Assembly: GCF_009765865.1 (NCBI RefSeq)
Contig: NZ_LMUQ01000026.1
Span: 396,942-443,973 of the forward strand
Length of the DNA stretch: 47,032 bases
Reading direction: 5' to 3'
Source of the DNA: Acidisoma sp. L85
GTDB taxonomy: Bacteria > Pseudomonadota > Alphaproteobacteria > Acetobacterales > Acetobacteraceae
Under the pieces are notes generated by a model. The model had not been told where the DNA came from. It saw only the letters and a program-made list of their open reading frames with translations, and did not search any database. A program made the translations under genes and the position numbers. Positions 18,779 through 25,481 of this stretch are shown piece by piece (position 1 is the stretch's first letter; every line of letters starts with the position of its first letter).

Positions 18779-19369
18779 CTAACTCAAAGTGTTGAAAAGG
18801 CGGGCGATCCAGGAGATTTCGTAGACCAGACTTCCCGCCACGAAGATTTGGTGGAAGCGCCGGTTCGGCGTCCAGATCGCGATCGCGCAGAGCGCCAGAT
18901 AGATCGGAACACGGAATAGATATTCCGTGGCGAAAACAGCGAAATGACCCGAGCCCTTGATTCGGCTGTCCACCACATCGAAGAGGATCGTGAGCGCGAA
19001 AATGCCGAAGAACCATTTTCGGCGCGAGATGAAGAAATCCTCGTAGCCGGAATATTCGCTGATCGAGTCCGGGAAGAGCAGCGTGCACAGTAGAAAAAGC
19101 AGAATCGCATAGCCGATGAGGAAGAGGTAGATCTCGAAGGTCCAGTGCTGGAGATCGATCAGCCGGAACTGCCACCACCAGAAATGTACGAGCGTCAGCA
19201 GCAGCATCAGCACCCAGCCGAGATGTACTGGATAGGCTTTGTATTGGCCGGGATGCTGCAGGAGGCGGGCGACGCCGGTGAGCAGCCGCGTGATGCTGAG
19301 GCCCAGCACAATGCCCAAGACAATGCGAACATGCTGGAAGATTTCGATGGTGTCCGGGGTGGCGTTCAC
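18779..19369 (-). CDS. Unrecognised multi-pass membrane protein
   Basis: The 196-residue protein has five or six hydrophobic segments: about residues 14-34, 46-68, 80-97, 119-134, 143-164 and 174-190. They are rich in aromatic residues (VHFWWWQFRLIDLQHW after the second). There is a charged loop, EYSGYEDFFISRRKW, between the third and fourth. I do not recognise the family. It starts with GTG at 19369 (a GCAGG lies upstream) and is divergent from the Tat-type exported protein at 19468, with which it shares a 98-bp control region. A role at the inner membrane is all that can be inferred. Confidence 0.7.
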   Translation of the reverse strand: MNATPDTIEIFQHVRIVLGIVLGLSITRLLTGVARLLQHPGQYKAYPVHLGWVLMLLLTLVHFWWWQFRLIDLQHWTFEIYLFLIGYAILLFLLCTLLFPDSISEYSGYEDFFISRRKWFFGIFALTILFDVVDSRIKGSGHFAVFATEYLFRVPIYLALCAIAIWTPNRRFHQIFVAGSLVYEISWIARLFNTLS

Positions 19370-19467
19370 CTGCGGCCTGCGCGTGTCACTGGAGCCGTTA
19401 GCCTATCGTTAGTGGCATCTCGGACATGGCGCAGGTTACGATGAACTCGCCACCTCTGGAGCTTCCC

Positions 19468-20598
19468 ATGATCCGCGACCGATATCCAGCGGATAGTAAA
19501 CGACAAGAGGCTCGGCGTCTTTTCCTGAAGATGACGACCGCGACCGGCGGCATTCTATTCGCCCAGGGCGCGGGCTTGTGTCCGGCGATAGCCGAGGCCT
19601 TGATTCCTCTTAGCTTGCGGGGGCTGGTTGCCAGTCCGCTAGTCGATAGCATGGATCCGCGCGGCCCCATGGGGAAGCCGATTGCGAGCGGCGCTGTCGG
19701 ACTCAATGGGGATTTCGAGGCCGGCAAACGGCCCGACCTGTTGATCGAGATGCAAGCCAATGGCGGTGACTGGATCCAGTATGGCCTGGTTCACAACCGG
19801 CCCGATTGGTGTTCCGTAGGCTGGCGGATCTTTCGCTGGGGCATGAGCCACCAATTGCCGGATGGCAGCTTTCCCGAGGGCAAGCAGCCAGAATTCGGCA
19901 CCGCCCTGTTCATCGAAGCCTTGGGACGGTCGCTTCTGCTCGCGAGAGAATTCGGCGACACATCGCATGAGCGGGAGTTCGTGCCGGGGGTCGCGAAAGC
20001 GGCGTGGTGGATTGGCGCGCATAATTTGGACAGCGATTGGGAGTTGGTCTTCGATCGGCAATTCGCTCATCGGTTCTGGCTTTATGCCGCGGCGCTCGGC
20101 GATGCGGGCAAGCTTACCGGGGATGCGCGGCTTCTCGCTATCTCGGGGCAATTCGCTCGGCGCGGAGTGCTCGCTCAGCGCGCGAATGGGGTCGATCCGG
20201 AGAAAGGTGGGTTCGATGTGGGTTATCAGGCCGCCGGACTCGTCTTCGCCGCGCGCTACTTGGTTGTGGCGGATAGCTTGGCGGGCCGTGCCGGGATCCT
20301 GCGCATGCTGAGGAAGGGGATCGGATGGCTCGCCTCCCGCGTCGAGGCGAATGGCGATGTCGATGGAACCGGCAGCACTCGAATCGGCATAGAGCATGAT
20401 CGAAGCGGGCGCATCAAACAGGTGTTCTACGGTGTGTTGGTGGAGGCCTTCGGCAGCTACGCTTACGTCTCGGGTGATCACGGCTACGATGCGCTCGCGC
20501 TGAGAGTGCGGCGGAGCAAGGGTTTCCGCGATCACTTCGACCCAAGACTGGAGCGGAAGGTGTCGGCCTTGGGTGCGCCGTCGCAGTTGGGGAAGTGA
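19468..20598 (+). CDS. Tat-type exported protein, probable alpha/alpha-barrel
   Basis: The 376-residue protein has a twin-arginine signal, ARRLFLKM (RR at residues 16-17), followed by a short hydrophobic stretch with Gly/Ala, so export of a folded protein is likely. The mature part is helical and rich in Trp, with repeated patterns such as GWRIFRWGMSHQLPDGSFPEG, AFYIEALGRSLLL-like helices, WWIGAHNLDSDWEL and HRFWLYAAALGDAGKLTGD. This resembles secreted alpha/alpha-toroid carbohydrate-active enzymes, but I cannot name a family. The ATG at 19468 is chosen because GGAG lies seven bases before it; ATGs at 19426 and 19441 would add a polar tail before the Tat motif. It is divergent from the membrane protein at 18779. 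A glycan-related role is speculative. Confidence 0.7.
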   Translation: MIRDRYPADSKRQEARRLFLKMTTATGGILFAQGAGLCPAIAEALIPLSLRGLVASPLVDSMDPRGPMGKPIASGAVGLNGDFEAGKRPDLLIEMQANGGDWIQYGLVHNRPDWCSVGWRIFRWGMSHQLPDGSFPEGKQPEFGTALFIEALGRSLLLAREFGDTSHEREFVPGVAKAAWWIGAHNLDSDWELVFDRQFAHRFWLYAAALGDAGKLTGDARLLAISGQFARRGVLAQRANGVDPEKGGFDVGYQAAGLVFAARYLVVADSLAGRAGILRMLRKGIGWLASRVEANGDVDGTGSTRIGIEHDRSGRIKQVFYGVLVEAFGSYAYVSGDHGYDALALRVRRSKGFRDHFDPRLERKVSALGAPSQLGK

Positions 20599-20665
20599 AC
20601 TCGTTGCGATCGGTTTTTGTGCCACTACCTTTGCAAAGCAGACCGGGGTTGGCACGGCCCACCAA

Positions 20666-20763
20666 CGTCATCCTCCGCGAAGGCCGAGGATCCACGTCTT
20701 ACTCACGGCGCGAAGGCAAGACCTGTATGCTCGGCCCCTGGTGGGGCGCCCTTCGCCGAGCAT
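20666..20763. repeat. Composite palindromic repeat, copy 2
   Basis: Module A at 20666-20698 reads GTCATCCTCCGCGAAGGCC followed by GAGGATCCACG. It is joined to a hairpin with 9-bp perfect arms, ATGCTCGGC (20727-20735) and GCCGAGCAT (20755-20763). It lies between two convergent genes, ending at 20598 and 20816. Confidence 0.75.
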
Positions 20764-20815
20764 GAAGAGCGCCCGTCGGATCGGTCAATGTCCTAGCCGA
20801 TTGGTATAAGTGCGA

Positions 20816-21448
20816 TTAACGGCGACTCTCGATCTCCTGCATGGCGAAGCTCCAAAAGCCGTGTGGCTCTAGCGTGACGTATGTGAATGTCCATCCTTCG
20901 GAGCGTGCGAATTCGCACGCTGCCTGTATGACGCCATATACGTAGGGAGCGACGACATTGCCCACGCAGAAATCGTGCCCCGCAATTGTTCCGCCACTTT
21001 TAATTTTTTGCTTGCTTAGCCGAAGCTCCGCTAAAGTGAGCTTATACGAGTGATCTGTGTCAACATAGATCACGTCAAAAAACTGGTCGGGGTATTCGGC
21101 AAGTTTTTTCGTAGAGTAGCCTTGATTTATTACTACTCTGCCACCCTTGATTTCACTTGAAAGTCGTTGCCTCACGCGAACTAGACCACGCTCGTAACGC
21201 TCGCCCTCCCAAAGATCAATCAGGTGTAGTTTAGCCGGCTGACATCTCGCGAAAATTTGCTCACTAAAAGCGCCTGATGCAACGCCAATTTCGGCAATTA
21301 TCGCATTCTGCTTCCACGTATCGAGAAGATGCAAGCGACTCGGAAGCACGCGACAATCTTGGGTATGAATCAGCTCCAGTGCTTTGCCGATGATTGATTT
21401 TCTGTAATCGTCGCGCCGTGCCGAGTCTGTGTCGTTTTTTTCCAACAT
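20816..21448 (-). CDS. Class I SAM-dependent methyltransferase
   Basis: The 210-residue cytosolic protein has a Rossmann-type methyltransferase core. Motif I is IIAEIGVASGAFSEQIF and the post-I acidic residue sits in KLHLIDLWEG. FDVIYVDTDHSYKLTLAELRL and GGTIAGHDFC are the closing strands. The DTDHSY...D pattern matches the Methyltransf_24 type often found with glycan or secondary-metabolite genes. The acceptor is unknown. AGAGG lies eight bases before the ATG. It is 55 bp downstream of the alpha/beta hydrolase-TPR gene on the same strand, so the two probably form one operon. Both genes are clearly lower in GC than the flanks, a sign of transfer. Confidence 0.8.
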   Translation of the reverse strand: MLEKNDTDSARRDDYRKSIIGKALELIHTQDCRVLPSRLHLLDTWKQNAIIAEIGVASGAFSEQIFARCQPAKLHLIDLWEGERYERGLVRVRQRLSSEIKGGRVVINQGYSTKKLAEYPDQFFDVIYVDTDHSYKLTLAELRLSKQKIKSGGTIAGHDFCVGNVVAPYVYGVIQAACEFARSEGWTFTYVTLEPHGFWSFAMQEIESRR

Positions 21449-21503
21449 TCTAACGCCTCTAAGTTTCGTTTGTTTAGGTAGGGCGTACTGGATGGCTTTT
21501 GAT

Positions 21504-22694
21504 CTAATTTAGGAGAAGGTAGGCTTCAGAGAGAAGTTTTCTCGGCAAGTCCCAATTCTCAGCAAGTGCTACCGCCCTCTCTAGCTGGCTTATTGCTTCA
21601 GCCGGTTTCTTTAGTCCCAGGAATGCCTGCCCCAAACGAGCTCTTATGGCCGCTCGATAAGGATCATTTCTTCTGGCAATTTGCAAAAGTAACACTGCTG
21701 CGTCGAACTCTCTATCTCGAATATGCAGCATAGACCGCTCAAAAAGAGCGTCGTCGAATTCTGGGCGCAGAGCGATCGCTTGGTCGAAGTGGGACGAAGC
21801 CTTACTAAACTCGGATAGATCTCGATAATACTTTCCCATCAAGTTGTGACCATATGCCCAGTCATTCCTCAGACACAGCGCTTGCAGAACTTTCCAAATC
21901 TCGAAACTTTTCGATCTATGTAGCTGCGACATAATGTCAGAAACAATTTCAACTAGAGAGTTGTCGATCTCTTGTCGTAGGGAGATCTCCGGCACCACAA
22001 AATCGGCAAAGGAAGAGTCCGACGGCTCCTCTTCAAACACCAAATCGCTCAGAATCTTGTCAAGCGTTCCTCTGTATTTCATTAAGAGAGCCGGATTGTG
22101 ACTCCCTGCTTCCATTGCGAGGATTCGAGTATTCTGGGAACCAGACAGGTGAAGGGCGTGAACCATGTCAATTGGAACGCCTTGCGAAACAATGATTGTT
22201 CGCTCTCCAGCCCTCACATTCGGTATTTTTCCTAGATCACCGAACTTACCAGGTTCAAATCGAAGAAAATCCTGCCTCCATCTGTCATCGCGTTCCATCG
22301 CCCTCAATTCGGCGGTAAGAAAAGATTGCGGTGCGAAGGCAATCGAGTGATCAGCCTCGATAAGATCTCCAAACATAAGGGAGCCGTATCCCCCAAGAGA
22401 ACTCCCGAGGGTACACACCTTTTGAACCCCGAGTTCTTGGATCGTCACGCGGAGAAACTCGACAACTTGGTCTATTCCATCGAAGCCATCGGCTCCTAGC
22501 TGATACCAGCGGCGCGTCGTATCCTTTAGAAAGACTTTGTGGGCGTGTTTGTCAGCGAGTGCGCTCCTGAAATCCCACCTCCCCTCGTAAGATGCAAAAA
22601 CAACAATCAGATTCGATGCGCCAGGGCAACGCTCTATCAGGATAGGTTGGTAATCCGATTCCGTAGACGCACCCAACGCAGTTCGCACTCCCAC
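21504..22694 (-). CDS. Alpha/beta-hydrolase-like domain fused to TPR repeats
   Basis: The 396-residue protein has two parts. Residues about 15-215 form an alpha/beta-hydrolase-like domain: IVVFASYEGRWDF, the nucleophile elbow VCTLGSSLGGYGSL (S99), candidate acid D176 and candidate His H199 in EAGSHNP. Residues about 275-396 carry three TPR units (AYGHNLMGKYYRDLSEFSKA, then ALFERSMLHIRDREFDAA and ARLGQAFLGLKKPAEA). No signal peptide is seen. The pairing suggests a scaffolded esterase or acyl hydrolase acting on a glycan or protein partner, but the reaction is unknown. The start codon is GTG. GC is about 47 percent in two sampled lines (28 of 60 bases each), against 63 percent in a sampled line of the neighbouring glycosyltransferase. 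Confidence 0.75.
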   Translation of the reverse strand: MGVRTALGASTESDYQPILIERCPGASNLIVVFASYEGRWDFRSALADKHAHKVFLKDTTRRWYQLGADGFDGIDQVVEFLRVTIQELGVQKVCTLGSSLGGYGSLMFGDLIEADHSIAFAPQSFLTAELRAMERDDRWRQDFLRFEPGKFGDLGKIPNVRAGERTIIVSQGVPIDMVHALHLSGSQNTRILAMEAGSHNPALLMKYRGTLDKILSDLVFEEEPSDSSFADFVVPEISLRQEIDNSLVEIVSDIMSQLHRSKSFEIWKVLQALCLRNDWAYGHNLMGKYYRDLSEFSKASSHFDQAIALRPEFDDALFERSMLHIRDREFDAAVLLLQIARRNDPYRAAIRARLGQAFLGLKKPAEAISQLERAVALAENWDLPRKLLSEAYLLLN

Positions 22695-22976
22695 ATCGCC
22701 TATCGTCCCGCTGACGAGGTGGCCTCTGGTGACCGCTCCTGTAGCGAGCGATTGCCGACGCCGCCCCGCCGATAAGGCAGATGCCCTTCTTATTTCTTTA
22801 TCGTATTCATTTCAACTCAGCATCTTTCTATCGCATGCGACAGATTGCTTTGCTGAAAATGCAACGAAGATCCACCCGCGACGGCCGCTAGAGTCCGCAG
22901 TCGTCCAACGCGAGCCCCCCAAACGCAATGCGGATGTCCGACCGCTCGCGGATTCTGACGCAGCGTCCGGCGCGTC

Positions 22977-24110
22977 TTACAAATAATATTCCGCCAGCGG
23001 GGTGAAGCCGTTGAAGGATTGGGCGGCGTAGGTCGAGACATAGGCGCCCGCCGTCTCGATCTGGAGGCGGTCGCCGGCCTTGAGCGACAACGGCAGATGA
23101 TAGCCGGCCTTCTCATACAGGATGTCGGCGCCGTCACAGGTCGGGCCCGCCAGGACCGCGCGGCCGGTTTCGCTGCCGTCGTGCTCTGTGGTCAGGCGGT
23201 AGCGGATAGCCTCGCCCTCCGTCTCGGCCAGGCCGCCGAAACGGCCGATATCGAGATAGACCCAGCGTGGCGCGCCCGGATCGGGGTCGCGCCGGCTCAC
23301 CAGCACCACCTCGCTTGAGACCAGTCCCGCATCGCCGACGATCGCGCGCCCCGGCTCGATGCCAATCTCCGGCATCGCATGGCCGAAGTGGCGGGCGAGC
23401 GCCTGCATGATCGTCTCGCCAAAGCGGTCGAGGCCGGGCACCTCCTCACGGTAACGTACGGGCAGGCCGCCGCCGAGGTTGAGGAAGCCGAGGATCAGGC
23501 CCTGGGCCGCGAGCGTCTCGAAGACCAACGCCGCCTCGGCGATGGCGTCGGCATAGGCGCGCGGCTCGGTCTGCTGGCTGCCGACGTGGAAGGACACGCC
23601 ATAGGGCACCAGCCCAAGGGTCGCGGCCAGCGGCAGCAGGCGGATCGCCTCCTCCGCCGAGGTGCCGAATTTGCGTGAGAGCGGCCAGTCGGCGCCGTCA
23701 TTGGCAACCATCAGGCGGCAATAGACCCGGCTGCCGGGCGCGGCGCGGGCGATCTTGCGCAGTTCCTCCTCCGAGTCGAAGGCAAAGAGGGAGATGCCCA
23801 GGCGATGCGCCCGGAGGATGCTCGACGTCTTCTTCACGGTATGGCCGAAGCTGATGACGCCGGGGAGCGCGCCGGCGGCGAGGCAGGCCTCGATCTCCTC
23901 AATCCCCGCGGCGTCGAAGCCGCAGCCGAGGGCGGCCAGCCGCTCGAGGATCGGGCGTGCCGGATTGGCCTTCATGGCGTAGTAGACGCCCGCAGGGGGA
24001 ACGGCGGCGCGAATCGCGCGGTAGTTATGCTCGACCCGATCGACGTCCAGCACCAGGCAAGGGGTTGCCGGCTGCTCGGAACGGATAAAACGGACGATCT
24101 TGGGCGTCAT
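22977..24110 (-). CDS. Ornithine/lysine decarboxylase-type PLP enzyme (fold III)
   Basis: The 377-residue protein belongs to the alanine-racemase-fold (group IV) decarboxylases, the family of eukaryotic-type ornithine decarboxylase and diaminopimelate decarboxylase. The Schiff-base lysine is K47 in VYYAMKANP. Substrate and phosphate contacts are SFGHTVKK (88-94), FHVGSQQ (H175), NLGGGLP and IEPGRAIVGDAG. The second-subunit site GPTCDGADILYEK carries C325 and D326, the catalytic pair of ODC. The CDGxD motif and the absence of DapDC features favour ornithine (possibly also lysine or arginine) and hence putrescine synthesis. The ATG at 24110 is preferred; the frame is open to 24239 but would read through a strong hairpin. 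A structured leader and a possible leader ORF precede it. Confidence 0.88.
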   Translation of the reverse strand: MTPKIVRFIRSEQPATPCLVLDVDRVEHNYRAIRAAVPPAGVYYAMKANPARPILERLAALGCGFDAAGIEEIEACLAAGALPGVISFGHTVKKTSSILRAHRLGISLFAFDSEEELRKIARAAPGSRVYCRLMVANDGADWPLSRKFGTSAEEAIRLLPLAATLGLVPYGVSFHVGSQQTEPRAYADAIAEAALVFETLAAQGLILGFLNLGGGLPVRYREEVPGLDRFGETIMQALARHFGHAMPEIGIEPGRAIVGDAGLVSSEVVLVSRRDPDPGAPRWVYLDIGRFGGLAETEGEAIRYRLTTEHDGSETGRAVLAGPTCDGADILYEKAGYHLPLSLKAGDRLQIETAGAYVSTYAAQSFNGFTPLAEYYL

Positions 24111-24304
24111 CGCCAAGGCCCCTGTGCTTTGCGCCCGCCGGGTAAAGGCGGCGGGCGAGGTTGCGAAACGGTCGAACGAACTAGCGTCGCTTTGCCAGAA
24201 CGCTTGACGTCGTTGCGTGACCTGAGGGGCCAGAGGCACGTGCGTGGCTGCGTGGTCGGGGAGATAGACGGCTTGATCTTGCGTCGCAAGGCTCGAATCT
24301 TCAC
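24107..24304 (-). CDS. Possible leader ORF upstream of the decarboxylase
   Basis: A 65-codon frame begins at a GTG (24304), opens with the basic KIRALRRKIKPS, and ends with a TGA that overlaps the decarboxylase ATG (ATGA, 24107-24110). Basic leader peptides control ornithine decarboxylase genes in enterobacteria (speFL). No Shine-Dalgarno is visible and the second half is Pro/Arg-rich, so it may not be a gene. Confidence 0.25.
   Translation of the reverse strand: MKIRALRRKIKPSISPTTQPRTCLWPLRSRNDVKRSGKATLVRSTVSQPRPPPLPGGRKAQGPWR
24132..24157 (-). promoter_or_regulatory. Strong hairpin in the decarboxylase leader
   Basis: CGCCCGCCG (24132-24140) and CGGCGGGCG (24149-24157) are perfect 9-bp arms around an 8-nt loop, 21 nt before the decarboxylase start. 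A structured 5' leader (the speF leader motif) is known upstream of ornithine decarboxylase genes in alphaproteobacteria. Whether this is an example needs a covariance search. Confidence 0.5.
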
Positions 24305-24355
24305 ACCAGTCGCGCGAAGGGCATGCGATGGCTCGGCGCCGGGCGGGGATAGTGG

Positions 24356-25345
24356 ATGCCGATCGTGAATGGCGCGCTGCGGCGCGAGATCGAGGGACAG
24401 CTGAAGACTCCGCGCGGCCGGGTGATCCGGCGGACGGCGGTCGCGATGATCTCGGACTACATGTCCCTCAACGCCGCCGGCTGCGCCTTCTATGCGACGC
24501 TCGCGCTATTCCCTGCGGTGACCATGCTGATCTCGATCTACGGCATGGCCTTCGACCCGGTGACGGTGGAACCGCAGCTTGCCTATCTCAAGCAGATCAT
24601 GCCGGGGGCGGCCTACCAGCTATTATCGGACCGCGTGCACGAGCTTGTGAGCAACCGCAGCGGCACGCTGAGCGCGAGCCTTGTGATCAGTTTCCTGATC
24701 GCCTTCTGGTCGGCGGCCTCGGGCACTAAATCACTGATCTGGGCGCTGAATTTCGCCTATCGCCGCAAGGAGACGCGCGGCATGCTGCACTTCCAGGCGC
24801 TCGCGCTGGTGATGACCTTCGGCGCGGTTCTGGCGGCGGTGGCGGGGATTGGCGTGCTGGTGGGCTTACCCACCGCGTTCTCGGCTCTGGGCCTATCCAA
24901 ATATACCGCCCAGCTCGCGCATCTTTGCGGCATCGCGGGGCTATTCGTGTTCGTGCTGCTGATCCTGGTGCTGTTCTACCGCATCGGGCCGGCGCCGCAT
25001 CCCGATGGGGTCGGGCCGGTTTTGCCGGGCGCCTTCACGGCGGCGGTGCTGTGGCTGCTCGTGTCGGTGCTGTTCTCCTTCTACGTCAGCAACATCGCGA
25101 GCTATAGCGCGACCTATGGACCGCTCGGCGCGGCGGTCGGCGTCATGATGTGGTTCTATGTGAGCGCTTATGCGGTGCTATTCGGCGCGGAACTCAACGC
25201 GCAGATCGCCCAGGTCCGCGCGCCGGAAAAGCGTCGCCAGAGACGTGCGGCGGAGAGAAGCGCGGAGACGGATGCGCGCATCGAGGCGGCGATGGCGCGG
25301 CTGGCGCCAGGCAAAGCGAAGAAGGCGCTGGAGCGCAGGGAGTAG
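24356..25345 (+). CDS. YihY/BrkB-family inner-membrane protein
   Basis: The 329-residue protein has an N-terminal basic segment and about six membrane helices. The family signatures are LNAAGCAFYATLALFPAVTMLIS (TM1), SASLVISFLIAFWSAASGTKSLIWALNFAYRRKETR (TM2 and the cytosolic loop) and PGAFTAAVLWLLVSVLFSFYV. ATYGPLGAAVGVMMWFYVSAYAVLFGAELNAQI is the highly conserved last pair of helices. The C-terminal 45 residues are charged and helical. The family was once called ribonuclease BN in error; its real role is unsettled, with transport proposed. GGGGAT lies upstream of the ATG. It is divergent from the decarboxylase gene. Confidence 0.9.
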   Translation: MPIVNGALRREIEGQLKTPRGRVIRRTAVAMISDYMSLNAAGCAFYATLALFPAVTMLISIYGMAFDPVTVEPQLAYLKQIMPGAAYQLLSDRVHELVSNRSGTLSASLVISFLIAFWSAASGTKSLIWALNFAYRRKETRGMLHFQALALVMTFGAVLAAVAGIGVLVGLPTAFSALGLSKYTAQLAHLCGIAGLFVFVLLILVLFYRIGPAPHPDGVGPVLPGAFTAAVLWLLVSVLFSFYVSNIASYSATYGPLGAAVGVMMWFYVSAYAVLFGAELNAQIAQVRAPEKRRQRRAAERSAETDARIEAAMARLAPGKAKKALERRE

Positions 25346-25399
25346 CGGCGCGTCGGACGAGAGGGAGGCCCCCGGAAACCGGCGGGTTTACCTCCAGGT

Positions 25400-25450
25400 G
25401 TTGGGAGCGACTCCCCAACCGTCATCCTCGGCGAAGGCCGAGCATGACGG
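25400..25450. repeat. Composite palindromic repeat, copy 3
   Basis: A hairpin (GTTGGGAG/CTCCCCAAC, 25400-25419) is followed by an almost perfect 32-nt palindrome at 25419-25450, centred on CTCGGCGAAGGCCGAG with GTCAT/ATGAC ends. It lies between the convergent YihY/BrkB gene (ends 25345) and the glycosyltransferase (ends 25482) and could terminate both. Confidence 0.75.
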
Positions 25451-25481
25451 TAATGGGCCAGAGTCACCGCCAGTTGGCCTT

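Noticed and set aside
18665-18800. tRNA-Thr as an integration site for a mobile element
   Set aside because: No copy of the tRNA 3' end and no integrase gene were found downstream.
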